Assembly (NCBI GenBank): GCA_017645305.1
Contig: JAGCPD010000052.1
Location: 1 to 52,375, forward strand
DNA length: 52,375 nucleotides
Reading direction: 5' to 3'
Origin: Bacteroidaceae bacterium
Lineage (GTDB): Bacteria; Bacteroidota; Bacteroidia; Bacteroidales; Bacteroidaceae
Shown: piece by piece, positions 26,268 through 35,560 of the stretch
Position numbering within the stretch: position 1 is the first letter of the stretch
Layout: each line of letters opens with the position of its first letter
The notes under the pieces: generated by a model
The model's input: only the letters and a program-made list of their open reading frames with translations
Databases searched by the model: none
Told to the model about the DNA's origin: nothing
Translations under genes and position numbers: made by a program

Positions 26268-27056
26268 TTATTCCACCAGGAACCAGGGATTATGCAGATC
26301 CTCCTTATTGTACATAAGTGGGCATCCGGTTTCTGTGTTTGTCACTCTCTTCCCCGCGGCACGCGCAATAGCATCGCCGGCTGCCGTATCCCATTCCATA
26401 GTGGGAGCAAAGCGGGGATACGAGTCTGCTGTTCCCTCAGCCACCAGACAGATTTTAATGCTGCTGCCGCTGCTAATCAATTCAACGTTGGGATACATAC
26501 GGCGGGCCTCATCGATGTAGGCTTCCGTTTCGGGGCTCATGTGACTGCGGCTTGCCACGATACGGAAAGCAGCACCTCTGCCAACCTCCTCTATGGGAAG
26601 ATTTTCTCTGACATGGACTGCCTTTTTGGAAGAAATCTGTTTCCATGAACCTTTGCCAACTATACCATAATACATCACATCCGTGGCAGGAATATATATC
26701 ACACCCAGTACGGGTACGCCATCCTCTACCAATGCAATGTTTACGGTAAACTCACCATTCTTTTTTATAAACTCCTTGGTTCCGTCCAAAGGATCTACAA
26801 TCCAAAGGCGATGCCATGCCTTGCGCTCCTCATATGGCAGATGCTGACCTTCCTCGCTCAGTACGGGAACGGATGTTTCCTGCAAGTAACGCACAATGCA
26901 GTCGTGTGCAGCCTTGTCTGCTAATGTAAGCGGACTGTTATCGGCCTTTTTTTCTATGCCGAAATCCTGGGCAGGATCAGTATATATCTTCATTATCTCG
27001 GCTCCTGCTTCCAACGCCGCACGTTTGGCAATTTCCAAAAGTTCCTTCATTTTCAC
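26268..27056 (-). CDS. cysQ: 3'(2'),5'-bisphosphate nucleotidase CysQ
   Basis: A 262-residue inositol-monophosphatase-fold phosphatase that removes the 3' phosphate of PAP/PAPS formed during sulfate assimilation. Visible motifs: AGAEIMKIY at the N terminus, the metal-site Glu in [11 protein letters not shown], the signature [20 protein letters not shown], and the C-terminal [14 protein letters not shown], all expected for Mg-dependent, Li-sensitive phosphatases. Length is normal. Its start overlaps the ruvA stop by 4 nt, so the two are translationally coupled downstream of the ruvA promoter. No sulfate assimilation genes are nearby. Confidence 0.94.
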   Translation of the reverse strand: MKMKELLEIAKRAALEAGAEIMKIYTDPAQDFGIEKKADNSPLTLADKAAHDCIVRYLQETSVPVLSEEGQHLPYEERKAWHRLWIVDPLDGTKEFIKKNGEFTVNIALVEDGVPVLGVIYIPATDVMYYGIVGKGSWKQISSKKAVHVRENLPIEEVGRGAAFRIVASRSHMSPETEAYIDEARRMYPNVELISSGSSIKICLVAEGTADSYPRFAPTMEWDTAAGDAIARAAGKRVTNTETGCPLMYNKEDLHNPWFLVE

Positions 27057-27673
27057 AGTATCTTAAGGGCAATTTTTATAACCTTCTCGACAGGAGCATC
27101 GGGTTCGTCGCGGAGTATCTGTTGAACAACCTTGTGCGTGGGAGCAGGACTAAAGCCAAGCATGGTTAGGGCAGAAACAGCCTCGTTCATTACCTCTTTA
27201 TTGACCATGGACCATTGGCCGTTAGCCATTTCTCCGGTACCTTGTCCTCTGTTCCCTGCACTTTCAATGCCAAGGGTACCTATCTTATCGCGAAGATCCA
27301 CAATAATACGCTGGGCTGCCTTAGGGCCAATGCCCTTTACCTGCTTCAGCATCTTATCGTTGCCTTCGCTAATGATGTTGCACAACTCAGAAGAGGTCAT
27401 GGCCGACAGGATCATTCGTGCCATAGCAGCACCTATACCGCTCACACTGGTAAGAAGCAGGAAAAGTTCACGTTCCACACGTGTTGAGAAGCCCCACAGT
27501 TGATAGGCGTCCTCCCTGATGGCCTCGGATATCCAGAGTTTCACACTCTCTTTTCCCTGTATGCCGGAAAATGTATTCAAACTTATATTTACGCCATATC
27601 CCACACCATTGCATTCAACAACCGCCAGTGCAGGTGTAAGGTCGGCAAGCGTACCTTTCAAATACTCTATCAT
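27053..27673 (-). CDS. ruvA: Holliday junction branch migration protein RuvA
   Basis: A 206-residue junction-binding subunit of the RuvAB complex. Domain I begins [20 protein letters not shown] with [10 protein letters not shown]. The paired helix-hairpin-helix motifs are [17 protein letters not shown] and [19 protein letters not shown]. The C-terminal domain III ([20 protein letters not shown]) contacts RuvB. I use ATG 27673, as the upstream TTG at 27700 lies against the promoter. The flexible linker at about 141-158 ([18 protein letters not shown]) is encoded by DNA with repeated GACCAT/CCATGG units and looks like an absorbed intergenic repeat. cysQ follows with a 4-nt overlap; sprA is divergent, a neighbour arrangement I recall from other Bacteroidetes. 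Confidence 0.95.
   Translation of the reverse strand: MIEYLKGTLADLTPALAVVECNGVGYGVNISLNTFSGIQGKESVKLWISEAIREDAYQLWGFSTRVERELFLLLTSVSGIGAAMARMILSAMTSSELCNIISEGNDKMLKQVKGIGPKAAQRIIVDLRDKIGTLGIESAGNRGQGTGEMANGQWSMVNKEVMNEAVSALTMLGFSPAPTHKVVQQILRDEPDAPVEKVIKIALKIL
27200..27253. repeat. Repeat-like segment inside the ruvA linker
   Basis: Plus-strand TTGACCATGGACCATTGGCC (27201-27220) has overlapping GACCAT and CCATGG units, like intergenic repeats of the Bacteroidales. It encodes the non-conserved linker between RuvA domains II and III. Confidence 0.45.
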
Positions 27674-27703
27674 ATATGTATAAAAATTTACCTTTATCAA
27701 TCA

Positions 27704-27711
27704 CAAAGGTA
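27704..27711 (-). promoter_or_regulatory. -7 box for ruvA-cysQ
   Basis: TACCTTTG on the minus strand matches TAnnTTTG; expected start of transcription near 27697, giving a leader of about 24 nt to ATG 27673. No clear box was found for the divergent sprA in the remaining A-rich sequence. Confidence 0.55.
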
Positions 27712-27769
27712 GCTGTTTTTTTCAAAAAAAGAGAAAAAAGATAAAGAAAAAACATCCGTCAAATAATAA

Positions 27770-30700
27770 ATGACACAGTTTATACGTTATCTATTTAACG
27801 TGAGCGCGCGAAAAATTATATCTACTATATTAGTTCTTGTGAGCATCAACATGCTTGCCACAATGAACACCTCCCGGATGCAACCTGACGCTTCAGCTTC
27901 CGAAGCCCCTGCTGATACTGTGCAGAAGCCCAAACCTCGCTATAGCGTACGCAAAACCGGTGCAGAGAACCAAGACGAACTGAAAACCAGAACAGCAGAC
28001 CTTAAGGAACCAGACAACCTTAAGACAGATGTTATCTATGACGAGAAGGACAATACTTACACCGTAGGAACAACACTCTCCAAAACAACCTCTTCCGCCA
28101 AAGGCAGCACCACCTCAACCAGTAGCACTACAGGTACTTCGCCTACCATGACCATCGGTCAGGCAACAAGCTACCTGAATGCACCCTTGTTGATGTCGCC
28201 CGAAGAATACCAAAAGTGGTCTCTTAAAAATAGTATGCAAGCATACTGGCGCAAGAAGAATGCCGAAGCCTTTGAAACGGCAGGCAAGAACAAGTTTGAC
28301 TTCACCGATATGCATTTCGATTTAGGCCCTGCCGAGAAAATTTTCGGTCCTGGCGGCGTTCAGATTAAAACGCAGGGAAGTGCTGAACTGAAATTGGGTA
28401 TTAACACCAAAAAGGTTAACAACCCTGCCTTGGCTGCCTCACGACGCAAAACCATGGGATTTGATTTCGATCAGAAAATCAACCTCAGCCTGAATGGTAA
28501 GGTGGGTGACAAGGTGAACATGAACCTTAACTACAACACCGAGGCTACCTTCGATTTTGACTCCCAGATGATGAAGTTGAAGTATGATGGAAAGGAAGAC
28601 GAGATTATTAAACTAATCGAGGCTGGTAACGTATCCTTCCCCAGCAACATGAACCTGGTTCCCGGTGTAAGCAGTCTGTTCGGTTTGCGCACCGATGTGC
28701 AATTTGGAAAGTTAAAGCTGCAAACTGTTATAAGCCAGAAAAAAAGTGCCAGCGCCAGTGCCACCAGTAAAGGAGGCAAGCAAACGACACCTTTCGAGTT
28801 CAGTGCCACAAATTACGAAGAGAACCGCCATTTCTTCCTTTCCCACTTCTTCCGCGAGCGATACGACGATAACATGAAAACCTTGCCGACCATCGGCAGT
28901 GGCATTACCATCAAACGTATAGAAATCTGGGTAACGAACAAGAGTGCCAGCAGCGAGAACAACAGAAACATCATAGCTTTGGCCGACCTTGGAGAGCCAA
29001 CTTACATCAGTAATTCCATGTGGACAAGCAACGGTTCCAACATACCAGATAACCGTGCCAACAATGAGTACGAGACAATCGTTACCAATTATCCCGATGC
29101 TAGGGATATTGCTCAGGCAACGGCCATATTAGATGGAATTGGAGGCGGCCAAGCCTTTGAAGGAAGCCGGGATTACGAGAAACTGCAATCTGCCCGCAAG
29201 CTAAACAACAGCGAATACAACCTTAACACGGCTCTGGGATATGTTAGTTTGAACAGCAACCTGCAAACTGACGATGTGCTAGCCGTTGCCTACGAATACA
29301 CCTACAACGGCACCACTTATCAAGTTGGAGAATTTGCTGCAGATATAACGAGTAACACGCAAGCCCTTATCGTTAAGCTTCTTAAAAGTACCACAGGAAG
29401 CCCAAAGCTTCCTACATGGAAGCTAATGATGAAAAACGTCTATAATTTAGGGACGAACACCATACAGAAAGAGAACTTCCGTTTGGATGTCAAGTATCTG
29501 AGCGACTCCACCGGTGTTTATCTTACCTATCTGCCTGACGAGCGACTCAAAAACACGCCAATCATCAAAGCTTTGAACGCCGATCGTCTGGACGACAAGA
29601 ACAATGCACACAGCAACGGCTACTTCGACTATGTAGAAGGCTATACTATCCTTAAGGGTGGGCGCGTTGTTTTTCCTGTTGTTGAGCCTTTCGGCCAGCA
29701 CCTTCGCAAATGGATTGCTGATGATGTACTGGCAGATAAATTCTGTTTCCATGAACTTTATGACAGTACCAAGACTGTAGCTAAACAGATTGCCGAACAC
29801 GACAAGTTCCTTATTGCCGGTAAATATAAAGGAACCAGCGCTGCCGAAATCGACTTAGGCGTGACCAACATTGCACAAGGTTCCGTGAAAGTAACTGCAG
29901 GCGGCGTAACACTTACTGAGAATTCGGACTACACGGTAGATTACAACATGGGGCGTGTTACCATTATCAATCAAAGCCTCATTGATGCAGGAACCTCCAT
30001 TAATGCCAGTGTTGAAAGCAATGACAATTATGGTATGCAGCGCAAGACCATGCTCGGATTCAATGCCGATTATGAGTTTAACAAGAACCTTACCATCGGT
30101 GGTACCTTTATGTTCCTTAACGAGCAACCGCTTACCACCAAGGTCAACATGGGCAACGAGCCTCTTAAGAACACACTTTGGGGTGCACATATCAGTTGGA
30201 AGAAGGAAAGCCAGTGGCTAACCAACCTGATAGACAAGCTACCTATTATACAATGTACGCAGCCCAGCCTTATCACCTTTAATGGTGAATTTGCACAACT
30301 TATTGCCGGCCAAAACCATAGCGTACAGGGACGTGCCTCTTACCTTGATGATTTCGAACAGAGCAGTATCAAGAACAGCCTTACACAGCCCACATATTGG
30401 ACTATGTGCAGTACGCCAAGTATGTTCCCGGAAAGCAAACTTTCCAACAATCTGACTTATGGCTATAACCGCGCACTGCTGGCATGGTACTACGTAGATC
30501 CTATCTTCACACGCCGCAGTAGTACACTAACGCCCAGTCATATCAAGAGCGACCTGGATCAGCTCTCGAATCACTACGTACGCGAGGTACACGAACGAGA
30601 ACTCTACCCGCAGAAAGCACAGAACAGCTATACCAGTGCCAGCAGCCTTAACGTATTAAACCTAGCATATTATCCCCATGAGCGCGGTGCCTACAATCTT

Positions 30701-33700
30701 ACAACAGATATTGACCAGGATGGACACCTTCAGAACCCTCGTTCGCGCTGGGGAGGTATGATGCGTAAGATTGATAACACCGACTTTGAGGCGCAGAATA
30801 TCCAATACATTGAATTTTGGATGATGGATCCCTTCATCTACAATACAGGCGAAGGTGGTCGCGGTGGCGATTTCTACATTAATCTGGGAGAAGTTAGTGA
30901 GGATATCCTTAAGGATGGAAAGAAATTTTTTGAGAGCGGTATGCCTGTAGATGGGAACAGCCAATACTGGACAGAGACCCTTTGGGGCCGTATTCCCAAT
31001 ACTACGAGCGTCAGTTATGCCTTTAATAACGAAGGTGGGTCGCGTGGTCGTCAGGATGTGGGTTTGAACGGTCTGAATGACGATGAGGAACAGCAGTACT
31101 CTACCTATCAGGAATACCTGCAACAGATTCAGGGTATTGTGCGCCCCGAAGTATATGACAGTATCTTTGCCGACCCGGCCAACGATAACTATCATTACTA
31201 TAGGGGAAGCGACTTCGACCAACTCAAGACTTCTATCCTTGACCGCTACAAACGCATCAACATGCCACAGGGTAACAGTGCCGACAGCGACACCAGTCCC
31301 GAAAGCTATGAGACCTCTTGGAAGAGTACCCCAGATATCGAGGATATTAATCAAGACTACACCCTGAACGAATACGAAAAATACTATCAGTATCACATCA
31401 GTATTCGTCCCGAGGACATGGTGGTGGGGCGTAACCATATTGCTGATATGCGTACAGCTAGCGTAAAGCTGCGTAATGGTAACACCGAAGAGTGCAAATG
31501 GTATCTGTTCCGTGTGCCTTTGTCTGACTATGAATCCAAGGAAGGCAACATCAACGACTTTACCAGCATACGTTTCATGCGACTCTTCCTAACTAATTTC
31601 CAGCAAGACATTGTGTTGCGTCTGGCTACACTGGATATGGTTCAAGGCAACTGGCGTCCTTACGAACAGCCCCTTTATATGGGTCAAGCACCTTCCAGCA
31701 CCGGAACGCTCGAAGTCAGCAACGTCAGCATTGAGGAGAACAGCGATAAGACACCTGTCAATTACGTGCTGCCTCCAGGCATCAGTCGTGTTACAGACCC
31801 CGATCAGTCACAGCTTGTGGAAAATAACGAGCAGGCTCTGTGCCTGATAACTCGTAACCTGAGTCCAGGAGATGCGCGTGCTGTATATAAGAACTGTACG
31901 TACAACATGCGTCAGTACAAACATCTGCAGTTGTTCCTGCACGCCAATGCTCTGGCAGAGAACATCACAGAGACTACCGACGGAGAGTGCAGTGTTTTCC
32001 TGCGTCTAGGTTCCGACTACAAGAGCAACTTCTATGAGTACGAAGTACCCATGAGGCTGACACCAGAAGGTACCTACGACACTTACAGTGCTACTGCTTG
32101 CCTTGCCGTATGGCCCGAGGAAAATATGATGGATATTAACCTTGAACTCTTCACAGACCTAAAGAAGCGCAGAAACGCCCAGGCCAGTGCCAACATTATC
32201 AGTATCAACCAACTCTTCTCCGACTATGACAAGGATCATCCCAGTAACCGCATTTCCATCATGGGTAATCCTACATTGGGCGAGATTAAAACTATTATGA
32301 TAGGTATCCGTAATAACGGACGTGCTGTTAAGAGCATCGAAATCTGGGCAAACGAACTCCGCCTACAGGAATTCTCGAATAGCGGTGGCTGGGCAGCCCA
32401 GGGAAACCTGAACATACAACTTAGCGACATTGGTTCTGTAAACGTAACAGCCAAATACGTCAAGGCGGGATTCGGTGGCATAGAACAGACTGTTGCACAG
32501 CGTACCGATGAAGATAATCTCGACTACTCCATCACCACCAACGTTGAATTGGGACGTCTGCTACCAGAAAAGGCAAAGGTTACCTTCCCAATGTACTATT
32601 CTTACAGCAAGGAAACCATAAAGCCTAAATACAATCCCTTCGATACCGACATGCTTCTCTCTGACGCTTTGGATGCTATGGCAACAGAAAAGGAGCGTGA
32701 CTCTCTACGTAGTCTTACTAATCATGTAGAGGTAAGTAAAAACATCTCCTTTACCGGAGTTAAGGTGAACATTGCATCACGAAAACACCCCATGCCTTAC
32801 GATCCTGCCAATTTCACGTTCAATTACAGCCACTCACAGCAGAAGGCTGAGGGACAGACTACCGTTTATGAACACGAGTATGTCTGGAAGGGAGGTCTTA
32901 ACTATTCGTGGACGCCCAACTGGAAACCTTGGGAACCCTTCAAGAAACTAAAGGGAAAAAGCAAATGGCTCGATATTATCAAGGCACAGAACTTTGCCTA
33001 TGCACCTCAGAGTTTAACCTTCAACACAGAAATTAACCGAACCTACTACGAATTGCAGGAGCGCGACCTTGAGAACCTCGGCAACAGTTCCTCTATTCCT
33101 GCCAGCTTTAGCCAGAGCTTCCTCTGGACCCGTAGTTTCCAACTCAGATGGGATTTCTTTAAGGCTCTGCACTTCACATTCCAAAGTTCTACCAAGGCCG
33201 AAATTGAAGAGCCATATATGCAGGTCAACAAAGACCTCTACCCCGACCAGTATGCAATCTGGAAAGACTCCATAAAACGCAGTCTGCTTCATTTTGGCCG
33301 TCCTCTTGACTATAATCAGAGTGTGCAAATCAGTTACAAGGTTCCTTTCGACAAGATTCCCATTACCGACTGGATTACCGCAGATATCTCGTATAACAGT
33401 CACTATACATGGCGCCGAGGCAGCAAACTTGAGGATGGTACCAGTCTGGGAAATACTATCAACACGCAACGAAATATTAATGTAAACAGTAAAATCGACC
33501 TCGAAAAAATATACAATCACAGCAACTTCCTCAAGGAGGTCAATAAACGTTTCTCTGCTTCAAATGCAAAATCGGAAGCCAGCAAGAAGAAACAACAAAA
33601 GCAGAAAGAAAAGGAGGCAAAAAAGAAGGAAAAAGACAAACAGCTGGATGCCCGTGTGCAAGCTGAGGAAGAGGCTATGAAGACGGGAGAACCTGTTGAC

Positions 33701-35560
33701 TCCATCCTAGCCCGTCAAAAAGCTGATCAAGGTGGCAGACAGACCAACAAGAACGGTATTACCCAAAAGAAGACACCAGAGAAAAAGGGCTTTGCCCAAG
33801 AAATAACGTTGCTGCCCGACAGTAACATCACCATCAATCACGGACAGAAAAGCAAGCGCCTGCGCGTCACTGCCCTTGATACCGCCGGGCACGCCTTCAA
33901 GATATACTACAAAAAGAAAGACGACAACACACTGGTGCTGCGCAAAACACCCGTTGATACCACCAAGATACGCCTTAACGTGATTGCACTGCCGCCTCTC
34001 TCCGAAAAGAAATGGTACAATCTGGCTCAGATTGGTGCCCGCTTCCTTATGTCGCTACGTAACGTCAGCATATCATACCGTAACACCTACAACCTTACCC
34101 TGCCTGGTTTCCGTCCCGAGGTTGGAGACATGCTTGGTCAGGGAAAGAACAATGGTTTCCTGGCTCCAGGAATCGGCTTCGGTCTTGGCTTCGTTAACGA
34201 CAGTTACATAGATAAGGCTGAAGAACGCGGATGGCTTCTCGGCAGTGCCGATGGTGTATCGTCACCTGCCACCTCTGCCACAACCGAGGATGTACAGGTT
34301 AAGATGTCGCTTGAGCCATTTACAGATTTCAAGATTGACCTTAACATGAGTCGCACCCATAATCGCAATAAGAGTATCCAGTACATGTATCGCGATGAGA
34401 ACGGCTTCGTACCTACAACACACAGCGGATCATTCAACATCACCACCATTTCCATAAAGACAGCCTTTGCCAGCGGTGGTTCTGCCAGCAACGGATACTA
34501 TAGTGCTCCCTTCCAGAAATTCCGCGAAAACCTAGACTACTACCAGCAGTTGGTTGCCGCGCGTTACGAAGGCGTTCAGTATCCTGCCCGCACAGGTAAG
34601 ACTGGCATATATAACGCAGAAAATGGTGCACCCGTCAACAAGTACAGTCCCGATGTGATGATACCTGCCTTCTTGAATGCCTACACGGGTTCTAACTCTT
34701 TGGATATCTTCCCGTCACTCATGCGTATGCTCCCCAACTGGACACTAACATACAAGGGTCTTAGCAACCTGCCCTGGGTTCGCGACCATTTCAAGAGCGT
34801 AACACTTACACATGCCTATAAGAGTATATATGCTGTAGGTTCCTACAATTCATATAGTTCGTGGGTTGAGTGCATGGGAGCCGGTAACGGACTAGGCTTT
34901 GTACAGAACACCACTACAGGCGAGTTCCAACCCTCTTCGATGTATGATATCAGCACCGTCAGCATCAACGAGAGCTTTGCACCCCTCATGGGTCTGAACA
35001 TGACATTCAACAATAATATGACCCTGAAGATGGAATACCGCACTACCCGCGTGCTGAACCTCAGCCTTACCAGTGCCCAGCTCAACGAGACCGGTTCACG
35101 CGACTTTGTGATAGGTTGGGGTTACAAAATTAACGATTTCAAATTCTCCAGTCTTTTCCGCTCCAAGAAAGCCAGTGCCCGACAGGAAGCAAGAAACAAG
35201 GCTCGAAATAACAGCCGCAATGCCAATAACAAAAACGGAGATGCTGCACAGAATAATAATAACAATAATAATAGTCGAAGCGGCAAGAGTAACTTCGCTC
35301 ACAGTCTCTCCATGCGGTTCGACTTCAGCATCCGCAACCAGAATGCCATCAAACGCGACATCCAGACCAACCTTTGCGAAGCAGTTAGCGGTCAGAAAGC
35401 ATTCAAGACTAGTGCCCAGCTCGATTATTCAATGAGCAGGATGGCAACGCTAAGCATCTATTACGACCGCCAGCGTTCCCAGCCTCTACTCTCCAGCAGC
35501 AGCTACCCCACTATAACGCAAGACTTCGGTATGAGCATGAAGTTCTCGCTTACAAGGTAA
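27770..35560 (+). CDS. sprA: Type IX secretion system outer membrane translocon SprA (Sov)
   Basis: A 2596-residue outer-membrane protein, the giant beta-barrel pore of T9SS, which passes proteins with C-terminal sorting domains. The N terminus has a hydrophobic signal segment (IISTILVLVSINMLATM). Family motifs include YLNAPLLMSPEEYQKWS, FGPGGVQIKTQGSAELKLGI, NMNLNYNTEATFDFDSQM, RASYLDDFEQSSIKNSL, AWYYVDPIF and GRAVKSIEIWANELRL. Length and motif order fit SprA/Sov. Two low-complexity insertions stand out: a Lys/Glu-rich stretch near 1940-1960 and an Asn-rich stretch near 2487-2502. The end (SIYYDRQRSQPLLSSSSYPT, then MSMKFSLTR) is a typical barrel terminus. Its stop overlaps the convergent rhamnosidase gene by 11 nt. 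The giant LamG protein in this window is a likely client. Confidence 0.95.
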   Translation: MTQFIRYLFNVSARKIISTILVLVSINMLATMNTSRMQPDASASEAPADTVQKPKPRYSVRKTGAENQDELKTRTADLKEPDNLKTDVIYDEKDNTYTVGTTLSKTTSSAKGSTTSTSSTTGTSPTMTIGQATSYLNAPLLMSPEEYQKWSLKNSMQAYWRKKNAEAFETAGKNKFDFTDMHFDLGPAEKIFGPGGVQIKTQGSAELKLGINTKKVNNPALAASRRKTMGFDFDQKINLSLNGKVGDKVNMNLNYNTEATFDFDSQMMKLKYDGKEDEIIKLIEAGNVSFPSNMNLVPGVSSLFGLRTDVQFGKLKLQTVISQKKSASASATSKGGKQTTPFEFSATNYEENRHFFLSHFFRERYDDNMKTLPTIGSGITIKRIEIWVTNKSASSENNRNIIALADLGEPTYISNSMWTSNGSNIPDNRANNEYETIVTNYPDARDIAQATAILDGIGGGQAFEGSRDYEKLQSARKLNNSEYNLNTALGYVSLNSNLQTDDVLAVAYEYTYNGTTYQVGEFAADITSNTQALIVKLLKSTTGSPKLPTWKLMMKNVYNLGTNTIQKENFRLDVKYLSDSTGVYLTYLPDERLKNTPIIKALNADRLDDKNNAHSNGYFDYVEGYTILKGGRVVFPVVEPFGQHLRKWIADDVLADKFCFHELYDSTKTVAKQIAEHDKFLIAGKYKGTSAAEIDLGVTNIAQGSVKVTAGGVTLTENSDYTVDYNMGRVTIINQSLIDAGTSINASVESNDNYGMQRKTMLGFNADYEFNKNLTIGGTFMFLNEQPLTTKVNMGNEPLKNTLWGAHISWKKESQWLTNLIDKLPIIQCTQPSLITFNGEFAQLIAGQNHSVQGRASYLDDFEQSSIKNSLTQPTYWTMCSTPSMFPESKLSNNLTYGYNRALLAWYYVDPIFTRRSSTLTPSHIKSDLDQLSNHYVREVHERELYPQKAQNSYTSASSLNVLNLAYYPHERGAYNLTTDIDQDGHLQNPRSRWGGMMRKIDNTDFEAQNIQYIEFWMMDPFIYNTGEGGRGGDFYINLGEVSEDILKDGKKFFESGMPVDGNSQYWTETLWGRIPNTTSVSYAFNNEGGSRGRQDVGLNGLNDDEEQQYSTYQEYLQQIQGIVRPEVYDSIFADPANDNYHYYRGSDFDQLKTSILDRYKRINMPQGNSADSDTSPESYETSWKSTPDIEDINQDYTLNEYEKYYQYHISIRPEDMVVGRNHIADMRTASVKLRNGNTEECKWYLFRVPLSDYESKEGNINDFTSIRFMRLFLTNFQQDIVLRLATLDMVQGNWRPYEQPLYMGQAPSSTGTLEVSNVSIEENSDKTPVNYVLPPGISRVTDPDQSQLVENNEQALCLITRNLSPGDARAVYKNCTYNMRQYKHLQLFLHANALAENITETTDGECSVFLRLGSDYKSNFYEYEVPMRLTPEGTYDTYSATACLAVWPEENMMDINLELFTDLKKRRNAQASANIISINQLFSDYDKDHPSNRISIMGNPTLGEIKTIMIGIRNNGRAVKSIEIWANELRLQEFSNSGGWAAQGNLNIQLSDIGSVNVTAKYVKAGFGGIEQTVAQRTDEDNLDYSITTNVELGRLLPEKAKVTFPMYYSYSKETIKPKYNPFDTDMLLSDALDAMATEKERDSLRSLTNHVEVSKNISFTGVKVNIASRKHPMPYDPANFTFNYSHSQQKAEGQTTVYEHEYVWKGGLNYSWTPNWKPWEPFKKLKGKSKWLDIIKAQNFAYAPQSLTFNTEINRTYYELQERDLENLGNSSSIPASFSQSFLWTRSFQLRWDFFKALHFTFQSSTKAEIEEPYMQVNKDLYPDQYAIWKDSIKRSLLHFGRPLDYNQSVQISYKVPFDKIPITDWITADISYNSHYTWRRGSKLEDGTSLGNTINTQRNINVNSKIDLEKIYNHSNFLKEVNKRFSASNAKSEASKKKQQKQKEKEAKKKEKDKQLDARVQAEEEAMKTGEPVDSILARQKADQGGRQTNKNGITQKKTPEKKGFAQEITLLPDSNITINHGQKSKRLRVTALDTAGHAFKIYYKKKDDNTLVLRKTPVDTTKIRLNVIALPPLSEKKWYNLAQIGARFLMSLRNVSISYRNTYNLTLPGFRPEVGDMLGQGKNNGFLAPGIGFGLGFVNDSYIDKAEERGWLLGSADGVSSPATSATTEDVQVKMSLEPFTDFKIDLNMSRTHNRNKSIQYMYRDENGFVPTTHSGSFNITTISIKTAFASGGSASNGYYSAPFQKFRENLDYYQQLVAARYEGVQYPARTGKTGIYNAENGAPVNKYSPDVMIPAFLNAYTGSNSLDIFPSLMRMLPNWTLTYKGLSNLPWVRDHFKSVTLTHAYKSIYAVGSYNSYSSWVECMGAGNGLGFVQNTTTGEFQPSSMYDISTVSINESFAPLMGLNMTFNNNMTLKMEYRTTRVLNLSLTSAQLNETGSRDFVIGWGYKINDFKFSSLFRSKKASARQEARNKARNNSRNANNKNGDAAQNNNNNNNSRSGKSNFAHSLSMRFDFSIRNQNAIKRDIQTNLCEAVSGQKAFKTSAQLDYSMSRMATLSIYYDRQRSQPLLSSSSYPTITQDFGMSMKFSLTR

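Noticed and set aside
35550..35560. Functional sprA/rhamnosidase overlap
   Set aside because: An 11-nt tail-to-tail overlap is common between convergent genes and needs no special explanation.
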